Shown: positions 1-9,227, counted from the first letter of the stretch. The stretch: 64,000 nucleotides of DNA from Candidatus Nitrospira kreftii (GCA_014058405.1 CP047423.1:1240001-1304000); one strand, 5' to 3'. Notes: generated by a model not told the origin, from the letters alone. Translations and numbers: made by a program.

Positions 1-380
1 TGTGAAAGGCGCAAGGGGGCACAATCACGTTTGAGCGGTCTCTAAGCCATCTGACCGCTGCGCCTCACGTTATAGATATGCGTGTCGACAAGAAGAAAAG
101 TGGTCCCATCCAGTTTGACCGCGCCAACCGCTAGTTATCTGCTGAGCTAGACACCACACCGTCGATTCCACGGAAGCTGCATCCTTCCCAGCTGTCCGCA
201 AACGTAGAATAAGAAGATTCGAATCCCTTGTTTTCTGTCACGTGGCGGCAGCGAAGAAAAAGATATGGCAGTGTCGCGGGATTCTGCCAAAGCTCCAGTG
301 CCATCGATTATGAGACAATTTATCCGCAGACGAGATGTGCCACAACAGCCAGCCGGCGAGGTGCGTCGAGTGAAACCAGG
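1..380. other. Left-edge stretch without a recognised gene
   Basis: No open frame here looks like a real protein, and I found no RNA gene. A 10-base palindrome GATTCGAATC at 216-225 resembles the T-loop end of a tRNA, a common integration target, but the flanks do not pair as a T arm. The stretch probably belongs to the accessory region on the left of the window. Confidence 0.4.
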
Positions 381-611
381 TCAGGAGTTCCGGTTCCGCA
401 TCCCCTTAATCGAACAGTAAAGCGCATACCCCTGAGCCACCATTCCAGTCACCAGCAATCCAAGTGCGGTCTGTAACCAATGAGAGTCAGGATGATCCAG
501 CCCATACATCCCGAGGACGAACCCGAGCGCGATGGCAATAATACCGACCGATCGTGCGATGATGGCGCTCAGCCGCCAATTCTTGGGTGATGGGACGGTG
601 GAAGGCTGCAT
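381..611 (-). CDS. Small membrane protein, two predicted helices
   Basis: This is a 76-residue protein I do not recognise. After a short polar N-terminus it has two hydrophobic segments (about residues 20-36 and 44-66) joined by a short polar loop, so it is probably an inner-membrane hairpin protein with a basic C-terminal tail (KGMRNRNS). The start is supported by a good ribosome-binding site, GGAGA, eight bases before the ATG. It is divergent from nothing obvious and lies about 60 bases beyond the end of the cytochrome-like lipoprotein gene on the same strand, so the two could be cotranscribed. No function can be assigned. Confidence 0.5.
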   Translation of the reverse strand: MQPSTVPSPKNWRLSAIIARSVGIIAIALGFVLGMYGLDHPDSHWLQTALGLLVTGMVAQGYALYCSIKGMRNRNS

Positions 612-669
612 TGATCCACTCTCCGTGTGATTCGAATGAGCGGCGAATTAATCCTTCAACAACAACCAG

Positions 670-1590
670 TTATCTCTGATAACAATTTCTCGCTGGATCC
701 TCATCAGGCGAGTTGGCCGCGCAGTTTGGTCCCATGGGTCGAGGCGCCTTTACGTAGCCTTCAACCGTGTAGTTCTTTTTCAAGATCGCCACATGCAACT
801 CGTGACAGGATCCTGAACACCCAGGTGCCGTCGGGAGTGGATTGCTGAGCGCAACGGATTGTCCGCTGATCGGGATGAAGCGTGGATAGGTGATGGTGGT
901 CTTACCGAACGTGAGTTGTCCGTGGTGCGAGGATTGCTCGACACGGGTGGTGAATGTCGGGCGGACCTGTTCTGGTCTCAACACCGTGGCCCAGGTGGGA
1001 TCGTCTGGGGCATAGAGGAAGGCGTTATTCCCACGATGGCATTCGGTGCAGGGCACGGTGCCTGAAGCAAATCCTTGGACAGGATCACGGAGTGAGTCGA
1101 TCGACACTTCGGTCGTCTCGGATGTCCATCGCGTTATTGGTGAGCTCGGGTCGTTGCTCCAAAAACAGGCGTGTCCCGTCGTGGCGCTTTGACAAATGAT
1201 TTGAAACGATCCGTTACTTCTTCCCAGGGCAATGCAGGCACCTCTCACGTCGGGTGCGGCGTACGACCAGACGCTCGCGAATGAGGTATCATCGACCGGA
1301 GTCTGATCGAGTGCATTCGGCGTCAATAATATTACATGAAGATTGCCGTGGCGCTCCCATTCTGATGCGGACGGTGTCCAATCTGGTGGAACCGGAACGC
1401 CTTTATCACGGCATGACGTCAGATAATTACCTTCACTGACAACGGCTACGTGTGCTGGTTCGGTTGTTCCAGACGTGTGAGGCTGGGCTACTTCTTTCGG
1501 CAACTCAATGAGCGAACAGCTTATGAGGAGTACACCAAGCAATGGAAAAATAGATGATCCGAGCGATCTCACAATGACGCCAAGCTCCAT
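670..1590 (-). CDS. Putative c-type cytochrome-like lipoprotein
   Basis: This 306-residue protein begins with a hydrophobic signal ending in a lipobox-like LISC, so it is probably a lipid-anchored periplasmic protein. A classical heme c attachment motif, CTECH, lies at about residues 181-185, and a second site of the form CxxxCH (CSGSCH) lies at about 258-263. Several other cysteines may form disulfides. Electron transfer is the natural guess, but the one non-standard spacing makes two hemes uncertain. The start at 1590 gives a signal of normal length; an earlier in-frame ATG at 1620 is possible. I do not recognise the family. Confidence 0.6.
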   Translation of the reverse strand: MELGVIVRSLGSSIFPLLGVLLISCSLIELPKEVAQPHTSGTTEPAHVAVVSEGNYLTSCRDKGVPVPPDWTPSASEWERHGNLHVILLTPNALDQTPVDDTSFASVWSYAAPDVRGACIALGRSNGSFQIICQSATTGHACFWSNDPSSPITRWTSETTEVSIDSLRDPVQGFASGTVPCTECHRGNNAFLYAPDDPTWATVLRPEQVRPTFTTRVEQSSHHGQLTFGKTTITYPRFIPISGQSVALSNPLPTAPGCSGSCHELHVAILKKNYTVEGYVKAPRPMGPNCAANSPDEDPARNCYQR

Positions 1591-1762
1591 GGAATCATCT
1601 CTCATTCGTCCAGGAAACATAAGTCGCGTGATAATACGCTGTGAAGCAGGATGTCAAGGGATACCATCCGAAGAATGATCATCTCAGCAGATGGTGAATG
1701 GTATGACCAGTGTCAGTACGGGCCGCGTTGAAAAAATATCTCTGACCTTCAGAGAAAGATGA

Positions 1763-1789
1763 TTGACAATTTTCCTCACCTAGGATACT
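1763..1789 (+). promoter_or_regulatory. Possible sigma-70 promoter upstream of parA
   Basis: A perfect TTGACA box at 1763-1768 is followed after 15 bases by GATACT at 1784-1789. The spacing is a little short and the site is about 300 bases before parA, so this is only a candidate. The rest of 1591-2084 shows no gene that I would accept. Confidence 0.25.
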
Positions 1790-2084
1790 GCTCCGGTCGG
1801 AATAGAGAGGGCATGGAAATTCCCACGCAGGCTCGATGAAACGCTCCGCGCAAGCAAAGTTCCGCACCTACTGAGTGATCGTTTCCGTGAAATACTCGAA
1901 GTGCTCTGCTCACGAAACAAGCCCATCAGTCGCCAGGAATCGTGATGATTGCGATGACGTCTCTGAGCCAATAGCACGCCAGCGCGATCTGTCAAAAAAA
2001 TAATCAAGGTAGAACAGGCAATCGGAAAAGAACGAAGCAGAAGCGAGTAGGACTCACTGGCCCCGTGAAGAAGGAGAGCTGTCA

Positions 2085-2867
2085 ATGAAAACGTTAGTCT
2101 TGGCGAATCAGAAGGGTGGCGTCGGGAAAACAGCGATTGCCTGCCAGCTTGGGTATTTTCTTGTCGAACAACTCAAGAAACGGGTTTTGATCATCGACCT
2201 CGATCATCAGGGAAATACGTCGAAAAACATCATCATGTCGAAACTGGCCACAATTTCGGCAACCACGGCCAATCAATTGTTGATCGATCCGGTCACCACC
2301 ATTGAGGAGGGGAATTTTGTGATGGTCCCGTCGCACGGTGATCTCCTCAAACTCGAAAGACGAGAAGAAGCGCACAACCAATTTGCGACGAATCTCAAAC
2401 TGTTTCTCAATGAAATGGATGATCGGTTTGATGTCGCGATTATTGACACGAATCCCAACCCTGATATTCGTGTGCTGGCATCACTTGTGGTAGGAGATTT
2501 TGTGTTGTCTCCGATTCAGTTGAATCAAGAAGCCGTCGACGGTATTGCTGCCCTACGGGCGCAGGTCCTCAAGATACAAAGTACACTCAATAAGGACCTC
2601 AGATTTATCGGGCTCCTTCCGAATCTTGTGGAGCCAACCCCATTTCAACGCGCCAATTTTGAACAGCTCTGCACAGCTTTTGCCTCGTTGTTTATTCGGC
2701 TGGACGATGGGCGCATGGCTGCCATTCCATCACGAACGGCCGTAGCTGAAGCGCAGGCGATGGGGGCACCGATTTGGACATTGCAAAAAACAAGTTCACG
2801 CGATGCGTGGATGCATCTCAAACCAATCTTTCAAAAAGTGGCTCATACTATGGGGGTGACAGAATGA
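2085..2867 (+). CDS. parA: ParA/IncC-type partition ATPase
   Basis: This 260-residue protein is a deviant-Walker P-loop ATPase of the ParA/MinD superfamily, which binds DNA non-specifically and moves a ParB-bound centromere during segregation. The signature KGGVGKT lies at residues 10-16, a Walker A' loop near FDVAIIDTNPNPD, and there is no N-terminal helix-turn-helix, so it is the short form like IncC of IncP plasmids and chromosomal Soj rather than the long P1-type. The start has a clear ribosome-binding site (GAAGGAGA). Its stop overlaps the parB start as ATGA, which indicates coupling. Being paired with a KorB-like ParB and two palindromes suggests a plasmid-derived system rather than the main chromosomal one. 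Confidence 0.85.
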   Translation: MKTLVLANQKGGVGKTAIACQLGYFLVEQLKKRVLIIDLDHQGNTSKNIIMSKLATISATTANQLLIDPVTTIEEGNFVMVPSHGDLLKLERREEAHNQFATNLKLFLNEMDDRFDVAIIDTNPNPDIRVLASLVVGDFVLSPIQLNQEAVDGIAALRAQVLKIQSTLNKDLRFIGLLPNLVEPTPFQRANFEQLCTAFASLFIRLDDGRMAAIPSRTAVAEAQAMGAPIWTLQKTSSRDAWMHLKPIFQKVAHTMGVTE

Positions 2868-3805
2868 AAAAACCAATGACCGCAACACTGGATCTTACGG
2901 CTCTTGATCGTACCGCTTCGACTCCTGCTCCGGCTCCAGATCCGATCGCCAAAGAACGGACCGTGACGGCTGAAGTCTTAGGACGTCCGCTTCAAATTCC
3001 AGTCAAGGATATTGAGGAGGATCCTGCCCAGCCGCGCCAAGAATTCGATGCGGAGAGTATGGCGGAATTGGAGAATAGCATCAGGCTCCACGGGGTCAAA
3101 ACTCCGGTGTCCATTCGTCCGCATCCCACAGAGCAGAAGAGATGGATTTTGAATTTTGGCGCCAGACGACTTCGAGCTTCCAGAGCTGTGGGTAAAGCTA
3201 CGATCCCAGCATTTGTCGATCGATCGCATACAGACTACCAGCAGGTCATCGAGAACTTGCAGCGAGAAGATCTGAAGCCTCGGGAGCTGGCGATGTTTAT
3301 CAAGAAGAAGATAGACGATGGAGAGAAGCAGGCCCAAATCGCCGAACTCCTTGGTGTGAATCGGTCCATGGTGACGAACCATTTAGCGCTCATCGATCCA
3401 CCGTCCTGTATCGAAGAGATTTATGCCACAGGAAAATGTCTCTCAGCCAAGACGCTCTACGATTTACGGAATTTGCACAAAGAATTTCCTGATGAGGTTG
3501 ATCGGTGGTGTGCCACTGCTGAAGAGATTACGCGTGCAGCGGTGTCAGCGTTGTCAGAGAAACTTAGAGGACCAAAAAAATCAAAAGTCACGTCATCGCA
3601 AAGTGAGCAGCAGAGTGATGAGAAGACTCCAAGCCAAGCCGTCGCGATGCCATCGTTGATCGTCATTTTTCAGCATCGATCGGGCACGGTGGATCTGCAG
3701 CATGCACCACAGCAGCCCAATCACTTGATCGTACATTTTGCAGATGGGAACCAAGAGGAAGTGCCGGCGAGAGACTGTCAGATTGACCAACTCATTTTCC
3801 AGTAA
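2864..3805 (+). CDS. parB: KorB-like ParB partition/repressor protein
   Basis: This 313-residue protein belongs to the ParB/KorB CTPase family, which loads onto parS and slides as a clamp. A ParB/Sulfiredoxin-like N-domain holds the box DPAQPRQ and the CTP-binding GARRLRAS segment, then comes a helix-turn-helix (about residues 145-175, with AELLGVNRSMVTNHLAL), a low-complexity linker rich in Lys, Ser and Gln, and a C-terminal beta-rich domain of about 55 residues that resembles the SH3-like dimer domain of KorB. I chose the ATG at 2864 because it overlaps the parA stop and has GGGGGTGAC just before it; the frame stays open 90 bases further upstream inside parA. KorB of RK2 is also a transcription repressor, so a regulatory role is possible. 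Confidence 0.8.
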   Translation: MKKPMTATLDLTALDRTASTPAPAPDPIAKERTVTAEVLGRPLQIPVKDIEEDPAQPRQEFDAESMAELENSIRLHGVKTPVSIRPHPTEQKRWILNFGARRLRASRAVGKATIPAFVDRSHTDYQQVIENLQREDLKPRELAMFIKKKIDDGEKQAQIAELLGVNRSMVTNHLALIDPPSCIEEIYATGKCLSAKTLYDLRNLHKEFPDEVDRWCATAEEITRAAVSALSEKLRGPKKSKVTSSQSEQQSDEKTPSQAVAMPSLIVIFQHRSGTVDLQHAPQQPNHLIVHFADGNQEEVPARDCQIDQLIFQ

Positions 3806-3861
3806 CGCCTCACCGTTTCTTACCTCACCATCGCGCTCTCCTTCATCGAAAGAATAATCAT

Positions 3862-3888
3862 CCCCTCCCCATTACAGATGGGGAGGGG
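3862..3888. terminator. Strong GC-rich hairpin after parB
   Basis: Perfect 11-base arms at 3862-3872 and 3878-3888 enclose a 5-base loop, 56 bases after the parB stop. There is no run of T after either arm, so it may be a 3' end stabiliser or a weak terminator rather than a classical intrinsic terminator. Confidence 0.5.
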
Positions 3889-3951
3889 GAGCTGAATCAA
3901 TCACTCCATCCGGCCCAATTTAGGTTGGAGCAACCTGGATAGGAAGATGAG

Positions 3952-3971
3952 TTGTTGGACATGTCCAACAA
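3952..3971. repeat. Candidate parS palindrome, copy 1
   Basis: TTGTTGGACATGTCCAACAA is a perfect 20-base inverted repeat. The same 20 bases recur at 5755-5774. It lies about 150 bases downstream of the parB-like gene. ParB/KorB proteins bind palindromes of this kind; the sequence differs from chromosomal parS (TGTTTCACGTGAAACA) and from the RK2 KorB operator. Role as the cognate site is inferred from position and symmetry. Confidence 0.6.
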
Positions 3972-4104
3972 AATACATCGGTCAGTGAGGTTTATCTAAT
4001 TCGGTAATGACTACACATCACGCGGCCAATCGCGCATCATCGTTGGAATCGCCTGGCTATCTCAGTTCTACGCGAAGAGATTCGGCCTGGTGATGCCTGA
4101 GCGA

Positions 4105-4117
4105 ATGAATCATTCAT
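4105..4117. repeat. Short palindrome with GAATCATTC core
   Basis: ATGAAT-C-ATTCAT is symmetric around base 4111. The same core, GAATCATTC, is centred at 4466 in a second palindrome. It may be a protein-binding site, but chance is possible in AT-rich DNA. Confidence 0.25.
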
Positions 4118-4228
4118 ACCGCCTCAGTACATGATGCACGGAAATGTTGCTCCTCGCGATCTTGTCGCGAAAATTGTGCGCTCGCACGGATCCGTTAATC
4201 GAGGACCACGGCATGAACTCATAGTTGA

Positions 4229-4246
4229 TGACGAATCGATTCATCA
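4229..4246. repeat. 18-base palindrome around GAATCGATTC
   Basis: TGA-n-GAATCGATTC-n-TCA is symmetric over 18 bases with one unpaired base in each half. It is one of several GAATC-based palindromes in the gene-free stretch after parB. Confidence 0.3.
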
Positions 4247-4311
4247 GCAATGAGTCGACGACATTGTGTTGCGCTGGCGTTGTCTGCGTCAGGAACAAGC
4301 TGATTCGCACA

Positions 4312-4320
4312 ATGTCCAAC
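4312..4320. repeat. Half-site of the parS-like palindrome
   Basis: ATGTCCAAC matches nine bases of one arm of the 20-base palindrome found at 3952-3971 and 5753-5776. It could be a weak spreading or accessory site; it could also be chance. Confidence 0.25.
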
Positions 4321-4458
4321 GTATAGTAGCTTTGGTGTGCCGAGGCTGAGGCAGCTGAATCTTGTGAGATAGTATTTTCTTGGAAGACGGATAATTCTCA
4401 ATGTCTCCAGAAAAGCATTATGATTGATCGCGAAGGCGCTGGTCTTCGATTTCTATTC

Positions 4459-4473
4459 CACGAATCATTCGTG
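4459..4473. repeat. 15-base palindrome with GAATCATTC core
   Basis: CACGAAT-C-ATTCGTG is symmetric around base 4466 and shares its core with the palindrome at 4105-4117. No protein is known from this sequence to bind it. Confidence 0.3.
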
Positions 4474-5460
4474 TAACCTTCGTTCCGCGCGCAGGATAAC
4501 CATTTCCATTCTGGTCGCTTCAGTCACGTAAACTTCCTATGCTAGGGAGGTTAGTGGCCTCGCCTAAAATGGTGGGATGAGAGGATGTGTGAACCGTGTG
4601 TTGTTTGCTTGGTGGGGCGACAATCATCGATGGATCTCGTTCGGCAGATGCATGTCGTGTGCAAGTCTCAGTACTATGTGGTGTTGATGGTTCAGTATAG
4701 GTTCGAAATAATCGTGCAATGAATATCGGAATGTTCAAGAATGTTGTTCTGGACATGGATGAAATTCCACCACGATTGATTTCTTGTCGAGATTGGTGTG
4801 GGGCAAAGTCAGATGTATTCGAGCATAAGTGGTTGCGCCGAAATCAGTGATCTCAAAAATAGTGTCGATCTTGAAGAGCGTGAAGAACGAGTAGCTGAAC
4901 GGAAAAATCCAGCACGTGTTCAGCGAGGAGTTTCTTGATTGGGGAGAAGTTTGGAATCGAACTGTTCACATCTACAGGTTGCATTCACGAAGCACTAGTC
5001 AACAGCATGTGCGGCGCCAAGGCGAGGATGAGACGAATTAAGCGTAACTTGAATTGTAGGGATGTTGCCATTGCAATGGCGCGGCTCTTCATCTGATGAC
5101 CGCAAAGATGGCTTCACGTTTTGCGACTGCCAATCAATACGAGCTAGGGACTCTAAGGTCATCCATGCATCAGTCCGTGACGACCTTGCTGTATATGTGT
5201 CCCCAATCGTAGAGAGTGCATGCGTATCGTTCCCATGATTTATGGTAGTGGGGGAAGGCGAAGGATTGGGATGTCGGCATGCATGATGGAGTTCCTGGAC
5301 TGGGCGCAAGACTCCATAGGGTTTCTATTTGGGGCATGGTGAGAATCATGCTCGTCTGAAAGGATGAAAATGATTCGGCATGATTCAGAGTATTCGTCGA
5401 ATGTGACGCATCTTGAGTGAGCCAGGAGGCATGGGTCAGTTGATTGTCAAGTAGCGCCGG

Positions 5461-5469
5461 TTATCCACA
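5461..5469 (+). promoter_or_regulatory. Single consensus DnaA-box
   Basis: TTATCCACA matches the DnaA-box consensus exactly. I saw no cluster of further boxes, no AT-rich unwinding repeats and no dnaA gene, so this alone is weak evidence for an origin. It is noted because it lies between the two parS-like palindromes. Confidence 0.25.
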
Positions 5470-5752
5470 TCGTCACATCACGCAAACACTTGAATATGCT
5501 CAGCGGTGAACGAGGTGGATCTCTAGTGCCGGTCGGCTTATCGCAGAGCGTGTAAAGATCGTCATCACTTTTGATGGATTGTTATCAATGACCCAGCATT
5601 ATAGACAGCCTTGAGTTGGTCAATCTGATCTCCCTCGCCAAACGTAATTGCGCCAAGTAGACGAGAATTTTCCTCTTCGGCAACCTCCAATCCATCATAA
5701 TCGTGCCGTGACGATCATGGCGTGATTAGTTCAGTCATCGTGAGGATGGAAA

Positions 5753-5776
5753 ATTTGTTGGACATGTCCAACAAAT
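5753..5776. repeat. Candidate parS palindrome, copy 2
   Basis: The 20 bases at 5755-5774 are identical to copy 1, and here the symmetry extends by two more bases on each side to give a perfect 24-base inverted repeat. Two identical long palindromes 1.8 kb apart, both downstream of a ParB gene and in DNA without genes, are unlikely by chance and fit a partition site. Confidence 0.6.
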
Positions 5777-6692
5777 CACATCTCAGTCTTGTCCGACCAA
5801 TTCATGCTAACCAGACTGGCCGGATCCGGCTAATCACTCTGGATGGTCACGGCTATGGTTGGTGATGATGTGAATCTGGTGCTGTGAAGATCATCAATTA
5901 ATCTAATCTTCACGGTCATCAAATCATGGAATTCAGCACGGGGAATCATCATCGAACAAGCCTACACTATTGATTGATGGCCTACTGGAGCAGAATGATC
6001 GGCTCAACCTGACATGTTCGCATCTCGCTAGGTTCACTAGATATTGAGTAGAACTGAGAGTTCGTAAATTATGGCAGTGCCTGGATGCTAAACCGTCGGT
6101 GGGTTTGAGTCACGGTGTAAGCAGATATTCTGATCGGTTTTTATTTATGGAGATAATTGATGATAGACGGTTGTCTTGGCAGCAAGACCTCTTGGGACGG
6201 AGTAGCTCTTCGTCGTGTCTTGTTTCTGCAATTGATCAGGATGCGTGATTGGTGCGGATCAGCTAAAAGCCGGCACCGACGATGACAATCATGGTGCGAT
6301 TCAAGTAAGCGAGCGATATGGCGAGGAGTGGCACCAGTATCTGATGTCTTGCTCAATTTTCAGAATAGGGAAGGCACGATGGACTCTGCCATCTCGACCA
6401 GTGTTTTTTAGGTGTGAGACCAATTTTCTATTCGAATATTAAAAATGTTTCGGTAGGGCCATTGTCATCGTGAGACCAGTTGAAATCGCCTTGAGACGTC
6501 GTACCTTGGTAAGGGCAAACGGCAATGTGGGCAATGCTGTCGTGACAATTTGTAAGTCATGGCATACCTTCAATCGTGAGATGATGTTCAGATGATGCGA
6601 ATCGTCTGTCTGATTTCATGTCGCACGCTGTTATCGGGTCAACGAGAGCATCGCAAGGGTAGCCACACTGGTCGCAGCCCATAGGTGAAAGG

Positions 6693-7358
6693 TCATGGAT
6701 GAGAGATAGTAGGAGTTTCTGATGGCTGAGATAGCATGGGGATTTGCTTGTCGTTCACTATGCTAGTTTTTCGGAAATAACAATTTTGAAAAACAAGATT
6801 GTGATCCCCTAACTTTTCTACTATTGGGAATTGCCACCACGGGTTCTTTATGTATCTTACTTCAGAAATCATCAGCTTGGTTGAATCGATGAATGCTTCC
6901 TCGGCATCTGCACATCGGCCCTGTTGAGCAAGTGCGAAACCACGGAGGAGCTTGAGAGAAAATGAACCTAACGGGTACCATTCGTAGACCACTTGTGATG
7001 ACTTGAAAAACTTTCCTTCGTGTACAAGTCCAAGCCCTATATGCACAAACCATCCTGGGTACACCTTGCCTATGTTTTCTAGTTCTAGAATATCTCTCTC
7101 TGCTGCCACCCAATCGCCGATTCTTAGATCATCATCGAGTCGATGTGTTAATGAGCTAAGCTCATTAACAAAATTTCGTTCAGTGAGGCTTACCTGTCGT
7201 AATCGGTTCATTTCCTGCAAATCATATAAGTTCCGTTCTCCTAGCGCTTTGTATAACGCCTGGAGGCCACTACCAAATCCCATACGCAATTCGATTTTCT
7301 TAATTTCTTGATCTTGTGGTATTGGTAGCGCGATGAGTTCCCATAAGAGATTGGCCAC
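6693..7358 (-). CDS. Unrecognised protein, probably part of an interrupted frame
   Basis: The only usable start is a GTG at 7358, giving 221 residues that I do not recognise; a TPR-like helical stretch (AQQGRCADAEEAFIDS) lies near residues 140-156. The frame, however, stays open for a further 62 codons upstream, to a TGA at 7545-7547, with protein-like content (for example KTVSATLSGSLKTTVDLSES) but no ATG, GTG or TTG. It is also in the same frame as the hydrolase gene that ends at that TGA. So this is either the 3' part of a gene broken by a nonsense change, or a separate gene with a lost or unusual start. It lies in the accessory left end of the window. Confidence 0.45.
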   Translation of the reverse strand: MANLLWELIALPIPQDQEIKKIELRMGFGSGLQALYKALGERNLYDLQEMNRLRQVSLTERNFVNELSSLTHRLDDDLRIGDWVAAERDILELENIGKVYPGWFVHIGLGLVHEGKFFKSSQVVYEWYPLGSFSLKLLRGFALAQQGRCADAEEAFIDSTKLMISEVRYIKNPWWQFPIVEKLGDHNLVFQNCYFRKTSIVNDKQIPMLSQPSETPTISHP

Positions 7359-7544
7359 GCGACCTTTGTAGATGTCAGTGTGAGATGAAATGATGCTAGT
7401 GGCATCGACATTCCAAATGTTCGATTCAGAAAGATCGACAGTTGTCTTGAGGCTCCCTGAAAGCGTAGCTGAAACAGTTTTAGGCCATTGGGTAACCCCA
7501 CAGGCTCCTATACCGCAGGTTGGTCCGCCATCCTCAGAAAACGA

Positions 7545-8603
7545 TCAAATGGGATAGAGGAGTTTGTTTGCTTGATCATTGGAGGAAAAGATATTGTATA
7601 TGCGCAAATCCACTACACCGCTCAGTTGAACAAGAGTGGGGTGCCAGACAACACGTAATTCCGCAGGATCTAGGAGAATTTCATCGGCTGAAAAAGATCG
7701 GCGAGCTTGCGTTGCGAGTCGGTTGTAAAACGCGTCAGAATCCCACTCTGCTCTCAGTGAGTCATGGTACTTGCTGACTCCGAACATCGATGTTTTCAGT
7801 AAAATGTATTCATTCATGGCGGCGGTGATCAAAACAATCTGAAACTGGTTGAGTCCTGAAAAGAAGCCATGAATTTCGGGAGTTACCTCTGCAGTGAACT
7901 GTGAGATGCCGTTCAAGATAATTCGCCCGCCAAAGCTGTGGCCTATCATCACCAGGTCGTAGTGCCGTCCAGAATTAGTCTTTGCACCATCGGCGAGAAT
8001 CTTCATCAGGTCCTGAAAACCAGTAGCCGCGAGGGTATCAGCTCTTCCCTTCATTGCCCAGAAGTTGAGAAGTGGTGGAAACTCTGTCGATGGCCAGAAT
8101 AACCCTATGATGATGGATTTTTTCTTGCTAGCCTTGCTATGAGTATAGAACCGACAGATCAAGTCCTGATAGTCGGTTTCCGCCAGCTTGGTGTCCTTGT
8201 TCCAGCCGTGAACGAATACGTAAATGCTATCTGCTTCAGGGATTGCTTTCGTTATTTCCGATGGCTGGTCGTCGTATACAAAACTCCCGTGTTCGTCGAA
8301 CTCAAGAGGAAAGAAGAACTCATGTGCTTTTTGTTCACAAGGTAGGGTTGTCAGATCTTTACTTGTGTATTGCGGTGTATGTGAGCATCCAATTTGGAAA
8401 CACGCTATGAGAATAGGGATGCCCATCTGGATTACTGAGGTTAGCTTCTTGTAAAGATGGAATTGCGGGGATCGTGTTATGCGGTCCTGTTGATGGAGGC
8501 AATGAAGCCTAGACGTTCGCCTAGACGATCTCTTCGATTGTTCACTTGGCTGACAAGCTTTCACTTCAAAGCTCTCATTTTTTGCTCGCGATTTGATAAT
8601 CAC
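7545..8603 (-). CDS. Alpha/beta-hydrolase-like lipoprotein
   Basis: This product of 352 residues has the features of a DUF900-type alpha/beta hydrolase: an early strand YVFVHGWNKD holding the oxyanion-loop HG motif, and the nucleophile elbow GHSFGG with the catalytic serine. The substrate is unknown. Within the frame a hydrophobic run ending in a lipobox (FQIGC, cysteine at residue 73) suggests the mature protein is lipid-anchored; an ATG at 8426 begins just before it but lacks the usual basic residues, so the true start is unclear and may be upstream. The stop TGA at 7545 is followed by a long open stretch in the same frame, which suggests damage or a fused partner. Confidence 0.6.
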   Translation of the reverse strand: MIIKSRAKNESFEVKACQPSEQSKRSSRRTSRLHCLHQQDRITRSPQFHLYKKLTSVIQMGIPILIACFQIGCSHTPQYTSKDLTTLPCEQKAHEFFFPLEFDEHGSFVYDDQPSEITKAIPEADSIYVFVHGWNKDTKLAETDYQDLICRFYTHSKASKKKSIIIGLFWPSTEFPPLLNFWAMKGRADTLAATGFQDLMKILADGAKTNSGRHYDLVMIGHSFGGRIILNGISQFTAEVTPEIHGFFSGLNQFQIVLITAAMNEYILLKTSMFGVSKYHDSLRAEWDSDAFYNRLATQARRSFSADEILLDPAELRVVWHPTLVQLSGVVDLRIYNIFSSNDQANKLLYPI

Positions 8604-9227
8604 TTGTTGTAGGGGATCATATGGTGCCTTCCAGTCGTCTCTTTTTCAAGTATTTGCCATTTGGGAAATGGAAGAATCACAATCCGTCTTTCAGGTGCTG
8701 GTTGGCAATCTGACTTGTCCCGCACGCCAATGTCCAATGGATCCAAATTAATAATGTATCGTCAAAATTGGAGGCAAGAACAATCATCTCTGCTCGAGAG
8801 TCTGAATCGATGTCGCTCGGGCATCGATCAATTTCATGTCTTGCTTTCGAGGGTGCGCACGATGCCCGTGATCCGCACTCGGTCTCAGTCATTTGATAGG
8901 ATATTGACAGACGTTGGGTCGGTGCTGTCTGGATGGACGGCAGATTATACAGGTCAGCACAGATCATGTCGTAGTTTCGGTATCAGAGACTCGACCTAAG
9001 ACAGGATTTCGCAGTAGCCGACGTATCTAAATGATAAATTCATGAAACCTATTGATAATCAACACTTTGAGCTTACAAGCTTGAGCTGAACTGCAGCTGA
9101 GTCTGGTTGAAACAGGTTTTGCTGGTTGTGAATGAATTCATTCGGCAGAATCGCAGTATTTCAACATGCCTTCTATTGCAACTGCGAAATATGGGCTAAG
9201 AATTTCTGGGAAATGCCCGCGCAGGTC
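8604..9227. other. Intergenic stretch without a recognised gene
   Basis: I found no convincing gene, RNA or repeat in these 620 bases. Short frames on both strands here lack ribosome-binding sites and familiar content. The base composition is similar to the accessory region to the left, so the boundary of that region is probably near 9.2 kb. Confidence 0.4.

Larger units (their letters stand above)
3806..6692. other. 2.9-kb palindrome-rich region without genes
   Basis: No frame in this stretch has the length, ribosome-binding site or residue pattern of a real gene on either strand. It looks AT-richer than the rest of the window. It contains two long matching palindromes, a half-copy at 4312-4320, several shorter palindromes built on GAATC, and a single perfect DnaA-box. 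Its place directly after parAB suggests a partition (centromere) or former replication region of an integrated plasmid. Decayed genes cannot be excluded. Confidence 0.5.

Noticed and set aside
216-225. GATTCGAATC as a tRNA T-loop or attachment site
   Set aside because: The flanking bases do not form a T arm or acceptor stem, and no second copy was found in the window.
5461-5469. Chromosomal origin of replication
   Set aside because: Only one DnaA-box is present, with no dnaA, dnaN or box cluster near it.
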